Of a stretch of 64,000 nucleotides of DNA, positions 18,839 through 28,273 are shown piece by piece. The stretch comes from CAMFLJ01 sp963702555 (lineage in GTDB: Bacteria > Actinomycetota > Acidimicrobiia > Acidimicrobiales > Acidimicrobilacustridaceae): the NCBI GenBank assembly GCA_963702555.1, contig CAVPCW010000011.1, forward strand, positions 1-64,000. Direction: 5' to 3'. How positions within the stretch are numbered: position 1 is the first letter of the stretch; the number at the start of each line of letters is the position of its first letter. The notes under the pieces were generated by a model that did not search any database, was not told the DNA's origin, and was given only the letters and a program-made list of their open reading frames with translations. Made by a program: the position numbers and the translations under genes.

Positions 18839-20473
18839 ATGAGCACGCGCGCCCAACGCATCCAGGAGAAGGCGTACGACCGTCGCTGGCTGATCCTCAC
18901 CGTGCTGTGCGTGAGCCTCCTGGTGATCGTGCTCGACAACTCGATCCTCAACGTGGCCCTGCCCACGATCCAGAAGGACCTCGACGCCACCTCGAGCGAC
19001 CTGCAGTGGATCGTCGACTCCTACACGCTCGTCTTCGCCGGTCTCCTGCTCACCGCCGGCAGCCTCGGCGACCGCTTCGGCCGACGCGGTGCCCTCCAGG
19101 TCGGCTTCGTGCTGTTCGGCATCGGCTCGGTGGCGGCGGCGATGGCCACCTCGTCGGGCCAGCTCATCTCGACCCGCGCGTTCATGGGCATCGGCGGTGC
19201 GCTGATCATGCCCGCCACCCTCTCGATCATCACGAACCTGTTCCCGGCCCACGAGCGGGGCAAGGCGATCGGTGCCTGGGCCGGCGTGGCCGGGCTCGGC
19301 GGTGCCCTCGGGCCTCTCACCGGTGGCTTCCTGGTCGAGCACTTCTACTGGGGCTCGGTGTTCCTCGTGAACATCCCGATCGTGATCTTCGGCCTGCTCG
19401 CCGGCTTCTTCGTCATCCCCACCTCCAAGGACCCCCACGCCGGCAAGCTCGACCCGCTCGGCGCCCTGCTCTCCATCGCCGGCCTCACCGCCCTGCTCTA
19501 CGCCATCATCGAGGCCCCCTCGAAGGGCTGGGGCAGCAGCGAGACCCTCGTCGTCGGTGCCGTCGGTCTGCTCCTGCTGGTCGGCTTCGTGGTCTGGGAG
19601 AAGACCACCGACCACCCGATGCTCGACGTCACCTTCTTCAAGAAGCCCCGGTTCACCGCGGCGAGCATCTCGATCACCCTCGTCTTCTTCTCGATGTTCG
19701 GCTCGCTGTTCCTGCTGACGCAGTACTTCCAGTTCGTGCTCGGCTACTCGCCGCTCGAGACCGGCGTCCGGATGCTGCCGTTCGCGGCGGCGATGATGGT
19801 CGTCTCACCCCTCAGCGCCAAGCTCGTCGAGCGCATCGGCACCAAGATCACCGTGGCCCTCGGCCTCGGCCTGGTCACCACCGGCCTGCTGACGATGATC
19901 GGGCTCCAGGCCGACACGCCCTACGCCAACATCTTCTGGCGGCTGATGCTGATGGCCGCCGGCATGGGCCTCACCATGGCCCCGGCCACCGACTCGGTCA
20001 TGGGCTCGCTGCCGCTGTTCAAGGCCGGCGTGGGCTCCGCCGTCAACGACACCACCCGCCAGGTGGGTGGCGCCCTCGGCGTCGCCGTCATCGGCTCGGT
20101 GCTGGCCACGACCTACGGCGACAAGATCACCAGCTTCTTCGCCGGCACGCCCGTGCCCGCCGAGATCGTCGACGCCACCAGCAACAGCATCGGCGCGGTG
20201 CCGACCGTCGCCCAGAAGCTCACCGAGAGCGGCCTCGGTGAGGTCGCCGTCCAGCTCCAGACGGTGGCCGACAACGCCTTCGTCGACGCCGTGCACTGGG
20301 GCGTCACCGTGGCGGCCATGGCCACCGGCATCGGCGTGGTGATCGCCCTCGTGTTCCTCCCGGCCCGTGCCCGCGCCGAGGACCGCGAGGAGCAGATCCA
20401 GGAGTACGCGGAGGAGCACACCGGCGAGTTCGAGGTGGGCTCGTCGTCCGGCTCCGCTCCTGAGGTCGGCTGA
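18839..20473 (+). CDS. MFS drug exporter, DHA2/EmrB-QacA type (14 helices)
   Basis: 544-residue major facilitator with about 14 hydrophobic helices, the DHA2 hallmarks LDNSILNVALPTI and DRFGRRGALQVG (motif A), and motif C-like GPLTGGFLVEHFYWGSVFLVNIP. It probably extrudes drugs or lipophilic compounds by proton antiport. Start at 18839 is chosen because GGGAGG precedes it; an upstream ATG would add an unlikely 14-residue leader. The C-terminal tail is acidic. A TetR gene follows seven bases downstream. Confidence 0.9.
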   Translation: MSTRAQRIQEKAYDRRWLILTVLCVSLLVIVLDNSILNVALPTIQKDLDATSSDLQWIVDSYTLVFAGLLLTAGSLGDRFGRRGALQVGFVLFGIGSVAAAMATSSGQLISTRAFMGIGGALIMPATLSIITNLFPAHERGKAIGAWAGVAGLGGALGPLTGGFLVEHFYWGSVFLVNIPIVIFGLLAGFFVIPTSKDPHAGKLDPLGALLSIAGLTALLYAIIEAPSKGWGSSETLVVGAVGLLLLVGFVVWEKTTDHPMLDVTFFKKPRFTAASISITLVFFSMFGSLFLLTQYFQFVLGYSPLETGVRMLPFAAAMMVVSPLSAKLVERIGTKITVALGLGLVTTGLLTMIGLQADTPYANIFWRLMLMAAGMGLTMAPATDSVMGSLPLFKAGVGSAVNDTTRQVGGALGVAVIGSVLATTYGDKITSFFAGTPVPAEIVDATSNSIGAVPTVAQKLTESGLGEVAVQLQTVADNAFVDAVHWGVTVAAMATGIGVVIALVFLPARARAEDREEQIQEYAEEHTGEFEVGSSSGSAPEVG

Positions 20474-20479
20474 GCCGTC

Positions 20480-21112
20480 GTGGACCTTGCGACCGCGCCC
20501 ACGAGGGCCACCGGCGGACGGCCCCGCAGTACAGAGGCCGACGAGGCCATCGCCCACGCCGCGCTCTCTCTGCTGGCCGAGGCCGGGTTCGAAGGGGTCA
20601 CGGTCGAGGCCGTGGCCCAGCGGGCGGGTGTCGCCCGCACCACCGTCTACCGCCGCTACCCCGGCAAGCCCGAGTTGCTCGTCACCGTGTTGGCCCACGC
20701 CTGCCGGGCGGCCGTCGACGACCCCGACACCGGCACCGTGGTGGGCGACCTCACGGCGGTGGCCGAGGGCCTGAACCGGGCGCTCACCTCCACCGACATC
20801 GGCCGGGCGCTCCCCGCGGTCATCGCCGCCGCGGCCCAGCACCCCGATGTCGCCGAGGCCCATCGCACGTTCGTGGCCAGTCGCCGCCGCGTCGCCATCG
20901 CCGCGGTGGCCCGGGGCATCGAGCGAGGCGAGGTGGATCCCGACGTCGATCCCGACACGCTGGTCGACCTCGTGGTGGGCCCGGTCTTCCACCGCCGGTT
21001 CATGAGCCGGCGCCCCGTCGGCGACGGCTGGATCGCCGAGATCGTCACCCGAGCGGTGAGGGCCTGCGCCCCGACGGGCCCACCCTCCCGGCGAGGCCCG
21101 AACGGGGAGTAG
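20480..21112 (+). CDS. TetR family transcriptional regulator
   Basis: 210 residues. N-terminal TetR helix-turn-helix (AHAALSLLAEAGFEGVTVEAVAQRAGVARTTVYRRYPGKPELL), followed by a helical ligand-binding domain of the PF16859-like type. GTG start, seven bases after the MFS exporter, so it is very probably co-transcribed with the exporter and represses it. Confidence 0.9.
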   Translation: MDLATAPTRATGGRPRSTEADEAIAHAALSLLAEAGFEGVTVEAVAQRAGVARTTVYRRYPGKPELLVTVLAHACRAAVDDPDTGTVVGDLTAVAEGLNRALTSTDIGRALPAVIAAAAQHPDVAEAHRTFVASRRRVAIAAVARGIERGEVDPDVDPDTLVDLVVGPVFHRRFMSRRPVGDGWIAEIVTRAVRACAPTGPPSRRGPNGE

Positions 21113-21123
21113 CCTCACCGACC

Positions 21124-21687
21124 GTGATCCTCTCCGACCGCACCATCCGCGAGGAACTGGCCGCCGGCCGCATCGTCATCGATCCGCTCGACGAGGCGTG
21201 CATCCAGCCCTCCTCCGTCGACCTGCACATCGACCGGTACTTCCGCGTGTTCAAGAACCACACGATGAGCCACATCGACGTGAAGCAGAACCTCGAGGAC
21301 CTCACCGAACTGGTCGAGATCGGCGAGGACGACCGCTTCATGCTCCACCCCGGCGAGTTCGTCCTGGGGTCCACCAGCGAGCGTGTCGCCCTTCCCGACG
21401 ACCTCGTCGCCCGTCTCGAGGGCAAGTCCAGCCTCGGCCGCCTCGGGCTGCTCATCCACTCCACGGCCGGCTTCGTCGACGCCGGCTGGGACGGCCAGCT
21501 CACCCTCGAGCTGTCGAATGTGGCCAACCTGCCGATCACGCTCTACCCGGGCATGAAGATCGGGCAGATCTCCTTCATCCAGATGTCGACCTCCGCCGAG
21601 CACCCGTACGGGTCCAAGGAGGTCGGGTCGAAGTACCAGGGCCAGGTCGGTCCCCGGCCCAGCCGGTACTGGGAGAACTTCCAGTAG
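21124..21687 (+). CDS. dcd: dCTP deaminase
   Basis: 187-residue trimeric dCTP deaminase that supplies dUTP or dUMP for dTMP synthesis. Seen: MILSDRTIREELAAGRI, VDLHIDRYFRVF, the active-site segment LEGKSSLGRLGLLIHSTAGFVDAGWDGQLTLEL and SAEHPYGSK near the C terminus. The length and the HSTAGFVDAGWDG segment resemble the bifunctional actinobacterial Dcd-Dut, which goes straight to dUMP; sequence alone does not settle which. GTG start shortly after the TetR gene. Confidence 0.93.
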   Translation: MILSDRTIREELAAGRIVIDPLDEACIQPSSVDLHIDRYFRVFKNHTMSHIDVKQNLEDLTELVEIGEDDRFMLHPGEFVLGSTSERVALPDDLVARLEGKSSLGRLGLLIHSTAGFVDAGWDGQLTLELSNVANLPITLYPGMKIGQISFIQMSTSAEHPYGSKEVGSKYQGQVGPRPSRYWENFQ

Positions 21688-21708
21688 CCATCCGGCCGCC
21701 GCCTCCTG

Positions 21709-22419
21709 CTACGGCAGGTCGGCGAAGGCCTCGGCCAACCGGGTCTCCCCGGCCACCAGCAGCGTGTCACCCGCCCCGAGGCGGGTGTCGGCCGTGGCGT
21801 AGGTGAACGTGCCGCCGGCCGGCTTGATGCACACGACGGTGAGGCCGTAGCGGCTGCGCAGCAACACCTCGGTGAGCGTCTTGCCCACGAGCTCGGTCGG
21901 GGTCCGCGTCTCGACGAGGGCGAAGCCGGGGTCGAGCTCGAGGTACTCGATGATGCGCCCGGTCACGAGGTGGGCCACGCGCTCACCCATCTCCCGCTCG
22001 GGCGAGACGACGTGGTGGGCGCCCACCCGCTCGAGGATCCGGGCGTGGGGCTCGCTGATCGCCTTGGCCCAGATGTTCGGGATCCCGAGGTCGCTCAGCG
22101 CGGCCACGGTGAGCACGCTCGCCTCGATGCCCGTCCCGATGCCGACCACCGCACACGGGAACTCGGCCGCACCGAGCTGGATGAGCACCGTCGGGTCGGT
22201 GGCGTCGGCCTCCACGGTCTGGGTGAGCAGCCGGCTGTGACGCTGCACGAGGGCGGGGTCGGAGTCGACGCCCAGCACCTCGTGGCCGAGCGCCACCAGG
22301 TGCTCGGCGAGGGTGGCGCCGAAGCGGCCGAGGCCGACGACGATCACGGGGTCGTGGGCGGCGATGCCCTCGCCCGGGCCCCGGCGGGCGGAGCTGCGGA
22401 ACCGACGGGTCTCAGCCAA
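21709..22419 (-). CDS. ktrA: Potassium uptake regulatory subunit (TrkA/KtrA, RCK protein)
   Basis: 236 residues: an RCK-N NAD-binding Rossmann domain (VIVVGLGRFGATLAEHLVALGHEVLGVDSD) and an RCK-C domain (ELVGKTLTEVLLRSRYGLTVVCI). It forms the cytoplasmic ring gating the membrane subunit encoded just upstream. The TTG start overlaps the end of that gene by eight bases. The N-terminal 25 residues are Arg-rich and could be outside the true start. Confidence 0.88.
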   Translation of the reverse strand: MAETRRFRSSARRGPGEGIAAHDPVIVVGLGRFGATLAEHLVALGHEVLGVDSDPALVQRHSRLLTQTVEADATDPTVLIQLGAAEFPCAVVGIGTGIEASVLTVAALSDLGIPNIWAKAISEPHARILERVGAHHVVSPEREMGERVAHLVTGRIIEYLELDPGFALVETRTPTELVGKTLTEVLLRSRYGLTVVCIKPAGGTFTYATADTRLGAGDTLLVAGETRLAEAFADLP

Positions 22420-23770
22420 CGATCGGCCTTTCTTCAGGGAACCGGTAGAGCCTGCCGTGCTCGCGGATCACGAGGGCGGCGAAGAGGGTGATCGGGCCGA
22501 TGCGGCCGGCGAACATCAACGCCGAGAGTATGAGCTGGGAGGGTGAGCCGAGCTCGGGGGTCACCCCGGTGGAGAGCCCGACCGTGCCGAAGGCGGACAC
22601 CGCCTCGAACAGCGCCGACGACAGCCCGATGTCGGAGAGCACCATGATCGAGAGGGTCGCGACCATCACCGTGCCCGTCGCCAGCAGGACCATGGTGACG
22701 GCCTGCCGTTGGGCCACGCCGGGCACGCGCCGGCCGAAGGCGTTCACGTCGGGGTCGCCGCGGACCTCCGCCCACGCCACGAAGCCGAGCAGGGCGAACG
22801 TGGTGACCTTGATGCCGCCGGCGGTGGAGGCCGAGCCCGCGCCGATGAACATCAGGCCGTCGGTGACGAGCAGCGTCCCCTCGCGCATCACGCCGTAGTC
22901 GAGGCTGTTGAAGCCCGCGGTCCGGGGGTTCACCGAGGCGAACCAGCTGGCGAGCAGTCGGTCGGGGCCGTCGAGGGCACCGAGCGTGCCGGGGTTCGTC
23001 CACTCGCTGGCGGCGATCAGCGCCGTGCCCCCGACGAGCAGGACGGCGGTGGTGCCGAGGGTCAGCTTGGTGTGCAACGACCACCGCTTGGGCCGTCGGA
23101 GGTTGCCGGAGAGGTCGTCGTAGACCGGGAAGCCCAGACCGCCGGCGATGATGGCCACGCTGATCACGATGCACAGCCACCAGTCGTCGACGAAGCCGAC
23201 GAGGTTGTCGCTGAACAGGGCGAAGCCGGCGTTGTTGAACGCGGTGACGGCGTGGAAGACGCCGAGCCAGAGCGACTCCAACAGGTCGGAGCCGGTGTCG
23301 GTGTGGAAGCGCCACGTCAGCACCAGCGCGGTGACGCCCTCGACGACCGCGCTGATGACGGCGACGCCGATCACGACCCGGCGCACGTCGCCGGCGTTGA
23401 GCGCGCTGGTCTCGGTCTGGGCGACCAGCCGGCGGCGAAGGCCCAGCCGACGCGACAGCACGAGGGCCACGAGCGACGACAGCGTCATGATCCCGAACCC
23501 GCCGAGCTGCACGAGCACCAGGATCACGACCTCGCCGAACGCACTCCAGTGGGTGGCGGTGTCGGTGACGACGAGGCCGGTGACCGACACAGCGGAGGTG
23601 GCGGTGAACAGGGCATCGACCGCCGTGGTGTCGACGCCTGGCTCGCTGGCCACGGGCAGGAGGAGCAGGAGGGTGCCGATGGCCACCGCGGCGCCGAACG
23701 CCACCACGATCACGCGGGCGGGGGCCAGGCCGCGGCGCCCCGGCACGCGTGCCGCGGCGGCTGTGCTCAC
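22412..23770 (-). CDS. ktrB: Potassium uptake membrane subunit (TrkH/KtrB)
   Basis: 452 residues with the four pseudo-repeated pore loops of K+ transporters: TATSAVSVTGL, TAFNNAGFAL, NPRTAGFNSL and FGTVGLSTG, each carrying the selectivity glycine. Roughly ten membrane helices. It takes up K+ together with the adjacent KtrA. Its GTG start overlaps the stop of the upstream UPF0114 gene (GTGA). Confidence 0.92.
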   Translation of the reverse strand: MSTAAAARVPGRRGLAPARVIVVAFGAAVAIGTLLLLLPVASEPGVDTTAVDALFTATSAVSVTGLVVTDTATHWSAFGEVVILVLVQLGGFGIMTLSSLVALVLSRRLGLRRRLVAQTETSALNAGDVRRVVIGVAVISAVVEGVTALVLTWRFHTDTGSDLLESLWLGVFHAVTAFNNAGFALFSDNLVGFVDDWWLCIVISVAIIAGGLGFPVYDDLSGNLRRPKRWSLHTKLTLGTTAVLLVGGTALIAASEWTNPGTLGALDGPDRLLASWFASVNPRTAGFNSLDYGVMREGTLLVTDGLMFIGAGSASTAGGIKVTTFALLGFVAWAEVRGDPDVNAFGRRVPGVAQRQAVTMVLLATGTVMVATLSIMVLSDIGLSSALFEAVSAFGTVGLSTGVTPELGSPSQLILSALMFAGRIGPITLFAALVIREHGRLYRFPEERPIVG

Positions 23771-24333
23771 CGCCGGCGCCAGTTGGCGAGCACGAGGAGC
23801 AGACCCCCGACCAGGGTGAGGGCCGCGCCGAGCTCGAGGAGGTCCGATCCTTCGGTGCCGGCCACGAGCGCCTCGAGGAACCGCACGGCCAGCACGAGGA
23901 TCAACGTCGTGGCGATCTTGGCCTTGAGGTCGTCGAACGAGGTCATGGTCAGCGCGGGCGGGAGGCGGAGGTCACCGATGAAGAGCTCCCACAGGCCGAC
24001 CGCCACGATGAGCACGACCGTCCCGATCAGCACCACGTCGAGGCTCTCGAAGAGCTTCACCAGCGCGGTGTCGTCGGAGTCCCCGCCGGGGAGGAGGGCG
24101 AGGATGAAGCCACCGGCCTTCACCAGGGCCCAGACGTAGCAGGCCAGCGCGGCCACGAGCATGGTGATGCTGCCGACCGCCACGAGGTAGCGGGCGGGCT
24201 CGAGCAGCTGGCGGCCCACCGACTGCACCACGGGTGCGGTGGGGAGCTGCTCGTCGGGGGTGATCACGTCATCGATGGTCGGGTCGTCGGAAGCCACGGG
24301 CGGAATAGTAGCGAACTGTGATTCATGTTTCAC
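23767..24333 (-). CDS. UPF0114 (YqhA-like) membrane protein
   Basis: 188 residues from a GTG at 24333; a GTG at 24297 giving 176 residues is at least as likely. Three or four hydrophobic helices (PARYLVAVGSITMLVAALACY, LDVVLIGTVVLIVAVGLWELFIG, IATTLILVLAVRFLEALVA, GAALTLVGGLLLVLANW) with the UPF0114 pattern GLWELFIGDLRLPP. Function unknown. First gene of the operon with ktrB and ktrA (GTGA overlap), which suggests a role in ion homeostasis. Confidence 0.75.
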   Translation of the reverse strand: MKHESQFATIPPVASDDPTIDDVITPDEQLPTAPVVQSVGRQLLEPARYLVAVGSITMLVAALACYVWALVKAGGFILALLPGGDSDDTALVKLFESLDVVLIGTVVLIVAVGLWELFIGDLRLPPALTMTSFDDLKAKIATTLILVLAVRFLEALVAGTEGSDLLELGAALTLVGGLLLVLANWRRR

Positions 24334-24396
24334 ACATCATCCTCGGGGCCGGACCTACGGTGTCGCCGGCCCGACGACACCGAGGAGCGAGCAGAC

Positions 24397-24945
24397 ATGA
24401 CCGACGTCCTGGAGATCCCCGTCACCACCATCGACGGCGAGGCCACCACGCTCGCCGAGCACGCCGGCAAGGTCCTGCTCGTCGTGAACGTGGCCTCCAA
24501 GTGCGGCCTCACCCCGCAGTACGAGGGGCTCGAGGCACTCTACGAGGCCACCCACGACCGAGGCTTCGAGGTGCTCGGCTTCCCGGCCAACGACTTCGGC
24601 GGCCAGGAGCCCGGCACCGAGGCCGAGATCGTCGAGTTCTGCTCCACGAACTACTCGGTCACCTTCCCGATGTACTCGAAGGTGGTCGCCACCGGCGCCG
24701 ACAAGCACCCGCTCTACGCGGCGCTCACCACTGCCGTCCCGTCCGGTGAGGGCGGCGACTACGAGGCCTTCCGCGAGAACCTGCGCAGCTTCGACATGAA
24801 CCCCACCGACGACCCCGAGGTCCTCTGGAACTTCGAGAAGTTCCTGATCGCCAAGGACGGCACCGTCGCCCGCCGCTTCGCCCCCACCGTCGCCCCCGAC
24901 GACCCCGCGCTGGTCGAGGCCATCGAGGCCGAGCTCGCCCGCTGA
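24397..24945 (+). CDS. Glutathione peroxidase-family (thiol) peroxidase
   Basis: 182 residues with all family blocks: LLVVNVASKCGLTPQYEGLEALY with the peroxidatic Cys in place of Sec, LGFPANDFGGQEPG with the Gln of the catalytic tetrad, and VLWNFEKFLIAKDGTVARRF with the Trp-Asn. It reduces peroxides; in an actinobacterium the reductant is more likely thioredoxin or mycothiol-linked than glutathione. The ATG at 24397 follows GAGGAG. Divergent from the UPF0114-ktr operon. Confidence 0.9.
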   Translation: MTDVLEIPVTTIDGEATTLAEHAGKVLLVVNVASKCGLTPQYEGLEALYEATHDRGFEVLGFPANDFGGQEPGTEAEIVEFCSTNYSVTFPMYSKVVATGADKHPLYAALTTAVPSGEGGDYEAFRENLRSFDMNPTDDPEVLWNFEKFLIAKDGTVARRFAPTVAPDDPALVEAIEAELAR

Positions 24946-24959
24946 CGCTCTCCACTCCT

Positions 24960-24998
24960 TGGCTCAGCACGTCACCAGGGTCGTGACGAACTGAGCCA
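24960..24998. terminator. Hairpin between convergent genes
   Basis: TGGCTCAG..CGTCAC pairs with GTGACG..CTGAGCCA with a two-base internal mismatch and a loop of about seven bases. It follows the peroxidase gene and faces the minus-strand receiver gene. A second small hairpin, AGACC-CTTC-GGTCT at 25015-25028, ends at the receiver gene's stop. Together they look like a bidirectional terminator region. Confidence 0.55.
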
Positions 24999-25027
24999 GA
25001 GGTGGCGTGGTGCCAGACCCTTCGGTC

Positions 25028-25480
25028 TCAGTCCTCGTCGGGGCCGTCGGGGATCGACAGGCCGACCTGGCGCTGCCGGTGGTCGTCGCGCTCGTCGTCG
25101 GGGCGCCCGACCACTGCCACCACCTCGGCCACGAGCTCGTCGGCCTCGAAGGGGTGCACCAGGTAGGCGTCGGTGCCGGTGATCCACGCCTCGCCCTGCT
25201 CGCTGCGCGAGTGGGCGCAGATGGCCACGCGCAACCCGGCCGTGGCCGGGGTGTCGCGGACCGACCTCAGGACCTCGACGCTGTGGGCCGTCGAGGCCAG
25301 GGCCAGCACGATGGCCGCGTAGTGCGCGTCCTCGAGCTCGCTCAGCCCCGACGCGGCCGAGTAGGCGAGGTCGGTGGTCCAGCCCGCCCGGTCGAGCAGG
25401 CGGGCGAGGAGCTCGCCGGCGTCCTGGTCATCGGAGATGACCAGGACCTTCGATCGTTCAGTCGTCCACGGCTCCGGCAC
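25028..25480 (-). CDS. Degenerate receiver-domain protein
   Basis: 150 residues with a CheY-like beta-alpha pattern: VLVISDDQDAGELLARLLDRAGW (acidic pocket kept), then HYAAIVLALAST where the phospho-acceptor Asp would normally be, and AYLVHPFEADELV where the usual Lys-Pro is His-Pro. Acceptor Asp and conserved Lys both appear replaced, so it is probably a pseudo-receiver that does not take phosphate. The acidic tail carries no output domain. The GTG start overlaps the end of the Fe-S oxidoreductase gene by 23 bases, so the two are coupled. Confidence 0.65.
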   Translation of the reverse strand: MPEPWTTERSKVLVISDDQDAGELLARLLDRAGWTTDLAYSAASGLSELEDAHYAAIVLALASTAHSVEVLRSVRDTPATAGLRVAICAHSRSEQGEAWITGTDAYLVHPFEADELVAEVVAVVGRPDDERDDHRQRQVGLSIPDGPDED

Positions 25481-27665
25481 CGATCTGCGTCCCCTCGCGC
25501 TCGCCCCGTTCGATCGCCTCCAGCACGTGCATGGAGATGTCGGCGACCTTGACCTGGTCCTCGTCGACGCCTTCGCCCTTCACGCCGTCGTCGATCATGA
25601 TGTAGCAGAAGGGGCAGGCCACCGCGATCTTGGTGGCGCCGGTGGCGAGCAGCTCCTGCGAGCGCTCGACGTTCACCTGCTTGCCGGTGTGCTCCTCCAT
25701 CCACATGCGGGCACCGCCGGCGCCGCAGCACATGCCCTTCGTGCCGTTGCGCTCCGCCTCGACGACCTCGATGCCGCCGAGGGAGCCGATGACCTTGCGG
25801 GGCGCCATGTAGACGTCGTTGTGGCGGCCGAGGTAGCAGGAGTCGTGGTAGACGACCCGCTCCTCGAGCTTGGCGTTCGACAGGTCGAGCTTGCCCTGGT
25901 CGAGGAGCCACTCCAGGAACTGGCTGTGGTGCACGACCTCGTAGGTACCGCCCATCTGGGGGTACTCGTTGGCCAGGGTGTTGAAGCAGTGGGGGCACTG
26001 CGTGATGATCTTCTTCACGCCCATGCCGTTGAGGGTCTCGACGTTCTGCATGGCGAGCATCTGGAAGATGTACTCGTTGCCGGAACGGCGGGCGGGGTCA
26101 CCGGTGCACATCTCCGACGGGCCGAGGATGGCGAAGGAGATGCCGGCCCGCTGCAGCAGCTGGGACATCGCCTGGGTGACCTTCTTGTTCTTGTCGTCGA
26201 ACGACCCGGCGCAGCCGACCCAGTAGAGGTACTCGGCCTCGAGGGGGCTGGTGCCGTCGAGGATCTCGATGCCCTCGATCTTGTCGGCCCAGTCGGCCCG
26301 CTCGTTCTGGCTCATGCCCCACGGGTTGCCGGAGTTCTCCATCGACCGGTAGGCGTTGCCCAGCTCGGTCGGGAAGTTCGACTCCATGAGCGACAGGTAG
26401 CGCCGCATGTCGAGGATCTTGTCGAGGATCTCGATGTTGACGGGGCAGTTCTCGTCGCAGGCCTTGCAGGTGGTGCAGGCCCAGATCTCCTCGGGCGTGA
26501 TGCGCTCGAAGACGGAGTCGGCGGTGACGACGATCTCGCTGTCGACGCCGATCGGGGGCGAGACCTGCGGGTCGCCGGTGCGGGCCATGACCTCGCCCGT
26601 CTTCAGCACGATCTCGCGGGGGTCGAGGGGCTTGCCGGTGGCGTGGGCCGGGCAGACCGCGGTGCAGCGGCCGCACATGGTGCAGGCGTCGGTGTCGAGC
26701 AGCTGCTTCCAGGTGAAGTCCTCGATGGTGGAGGCGCCGAAGCTCTCGAGCTCGGTCTCCATGAGGTTCGGCATGGGCTTCATCGCGCCCTTGGGCCGGT
26801 CACGGTCCTTCAGGTACATGTTCAGCGGCGAGGTGAACATGTGGCGCAGCATCGTGACCGGGAGGATCACGAGGAAGGCGAAGAACGTGAGGACGTGGAG
26901 GATCCACATCGCCTGGTGCCACCCGACGAGGTGGGTGTTGCCCTCGAAGAGCAGCGCCAACGGGTAGCCGACGAACGACCACTTCTCGAACGAGGGGTAG
27001 TCGGTCTCGGCGATGCGGAAGGCCTCGGTGAAGAAGCCGGTGACCGACAGCGAGAGCAGGATGCCGAGGATGACCGCGTGCTCCGGCTTGGTCTTGATGC
27101 GGATGCGGTAGGGCCGCTGGATGTAGCGGCGCACGATCGCCCACATCACGCCGACGAACAGCGCCAGGCCGGCGAAGTCACCGACGAACGAATAGGCCAT
27201 GTAGACCTGCCCGTTGAGGAACTTCAGGCTCTCGGGCAGCTGGTGGTTGATCTCGAGGATCGTGGTGACCGCCAGCAGGACCAGGAACGAGAAGTAGATC
27301 AGCGAGTGCATGATGCCGGCGGCGGGGTCGCGCAGCAGCGTCTGCATGTAGACGCCGGCGCGGAAGTCGCCCATGCGGCGCTTCACGTTCTTCTTGGTGG
27401 TGGCCCGGTTGTCGGGCTTGCCCCGCTCCCAGTTCTTCACCCGCTGGGCGAAGAGCACGGCGCCGTAGATCAACAGCACCGGGGTGAGGACGTAGAACGT
27501 GATCTTGAGGGCGTCGGGGATGCCCCCGAAGACCTCGCGAGTCGTCGCGGACTCATCGTGTTGCTGGAACACCGACGCGGCGATGCCCGACAGGGCCGTC
27601 ACCGTGGCGAAGGCCAGACCGATGATCAGGACGAGGGCCGGGCCCTTGATGCGCTTGCGTTCCAT
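25458..27665 (-). CDS. Membrane Fe-S oxidoreductase, heterodisulfide-reductase (HdrD/GlpC)-like
   Basis: 735 residues. The N-terminal third has about six membrane helices resembling a cytochrome b / NarI-like module. Two 4Fe-4S motifs follow (CTMCGRCTAVCPAH and CTTCKACDENCPVNI), then two CCG domains (YWVGCAGSF..EMCTGD and HDSCYLGRH..GMCCGAGGARMW) that would hold an unusual Fe-S cluster. Proteins of this build pass electrons between the quinone pool and a cytoplasmic partner; the partner is unknown. ATG at 27665 chosen as the start of the first helix (MERKRIKGPALVLIIG); the open frame goes 14 codons further without support. Confidence 0.88.
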   Translation of the reverse strand: MERKRIKGPALVLIIGLAFATVTALSGIAASVFQQHDESATTREVFGGIPDALKITFYVLTPVLLIYGAVLFAQRVKNWERGKPDNRATTKKNVKRRMGDFRAGVYMQTLLRDPAAGIMHSLIYFSFLVLLAVTTILEINHQLPESLKFLNGQVYMAYSFVGDFAGLALFVGVMWAIVRRYIQRPYRIRIKTKPEHAVILGILLSLSVTGFFTEAFRIAETDYPSFEKWSFVGYPLALLFEGNTHLVGWHQAMWILHVLTFFAFLVILPVTMLRHMFTSPLNMYLKDRDRPKGAMKPMPNLMETELESFGASTIEDFTWKQLLDTDACTMCGRCTAVCPAHATGKPLDPREIVLKTGEVMARTGDPQVSPPIGVDSEIVVTADSVFERITPEEIWACTTCKACDENCPVNIEILDKILDMRRYLSLMESNFPTELGNAYRSMENSGNPWGMSQNERADWADKIEGIEILDGTSPLEAEYLYWVGCAGSFDDKNKKVTQAMSQLLQRAGISFAILGPSEMCTGDPARRSGNEYIFQMLAMQNVETLNGMGVKKIITQCPHCFNTLANEYPQMGGTYEVVHHSQFLEWLLDQGKLDLSNAKLEERVVYHDSCYLGRHNDVYMAPRKVIGSLGGIEVVEAERNGTKGMCCGAGGARMWMEEHTGKQVNVERSQELLATGATKIAVACPFCYIMIDDGVKGEGVDEDQVKVADISMHVLEAIERGEREGTQIGAGAVDD

Positions 27666-27743
27666 ACGGTTCGCAAACCTACTCGCGCGGTCCCCGCCGC
27701 ACCCCAACCGTGAGGGTCGGGTTCGGCGGGACCTGGCGCCGGC

Positions 27744-28166
27744 CTACTTGAAGGCCAGTTCCTCCAGCTCCACCATGCGGTGGGCGAGGTTGTGGAGCAC
27801 CCGCACGGCGAGGCCGGGGACCTCGTCGAGCAGCCCGGCGAACTCGCGCTGGCCGATGACCAGGAGCTCCATCGGGGTGTCGGCCACGACGGTGGCGGTG
27901 CGGTTGCCGCCGGTGAGCGGGGCGAGCTCGCCGACGACGTCGCCGACGCCGAGCTGGGCGATGGTCTCGCCCTTGCGGCTGACGGTGGCAGTGCCCTCCA
28001 TGATCACGAACGCCTCGTGCCCGGCCTCGCCCTCACGCACGAGCACCTTGCCGGTGTCGATGGTGAGCTCGATCGAGGCGGCGGCCACCGACTGGAGCTG
28101 CTTCTTCGAGCAGTCAGCGAAGAGGGGGACCTGGGCGAGGTGGTTCAGCCATGCGTCACGTGCCAT
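27744..28166 (-). CDS. Cyclic nucleotide-binding domain protein without HTH
   Basis: 140 residues, a lone cNMP-binding (CRP-type) beta-barrel: LNHLAQVPLFADCSKKQL, GKVLVREGEAGHEAFVIMEGTA, GDVVGELAPLTGGNRTATVVA with the phosphate-binding cassette (GELAPL..RTAT). It ends with a helix and no DNA-binding domain, so it must act through a partner. It lies 78 bases upstream of the Fe-S oxidoreductase gene on the same strand, suggesting nucleotide control of that enzyme. Confidence 0.82.
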   Translation of the reverse strand: MARDAWLNHLAQVPLFADCSKKQLQSVAAASIELTIDTGKVLVREGEAGHEAFVIMEGTATVSRKGETIAQLGVGDVVGELAPLTGGNRTATVVADTPMELLVIGQREFAGLLDEVPGLAVRVLHNLAHRMVELEELAFK

Positions 28167-28273
28167 CGCCGCAGCTTACGGACCGCCGGGCACCCGCGCC
28201 CGGGATCCTGGCGGCCGATCTCTTCACCTCCACGAAACAGTCGAGCAACACGGCCTCCGTAGCGTCCTGCGCC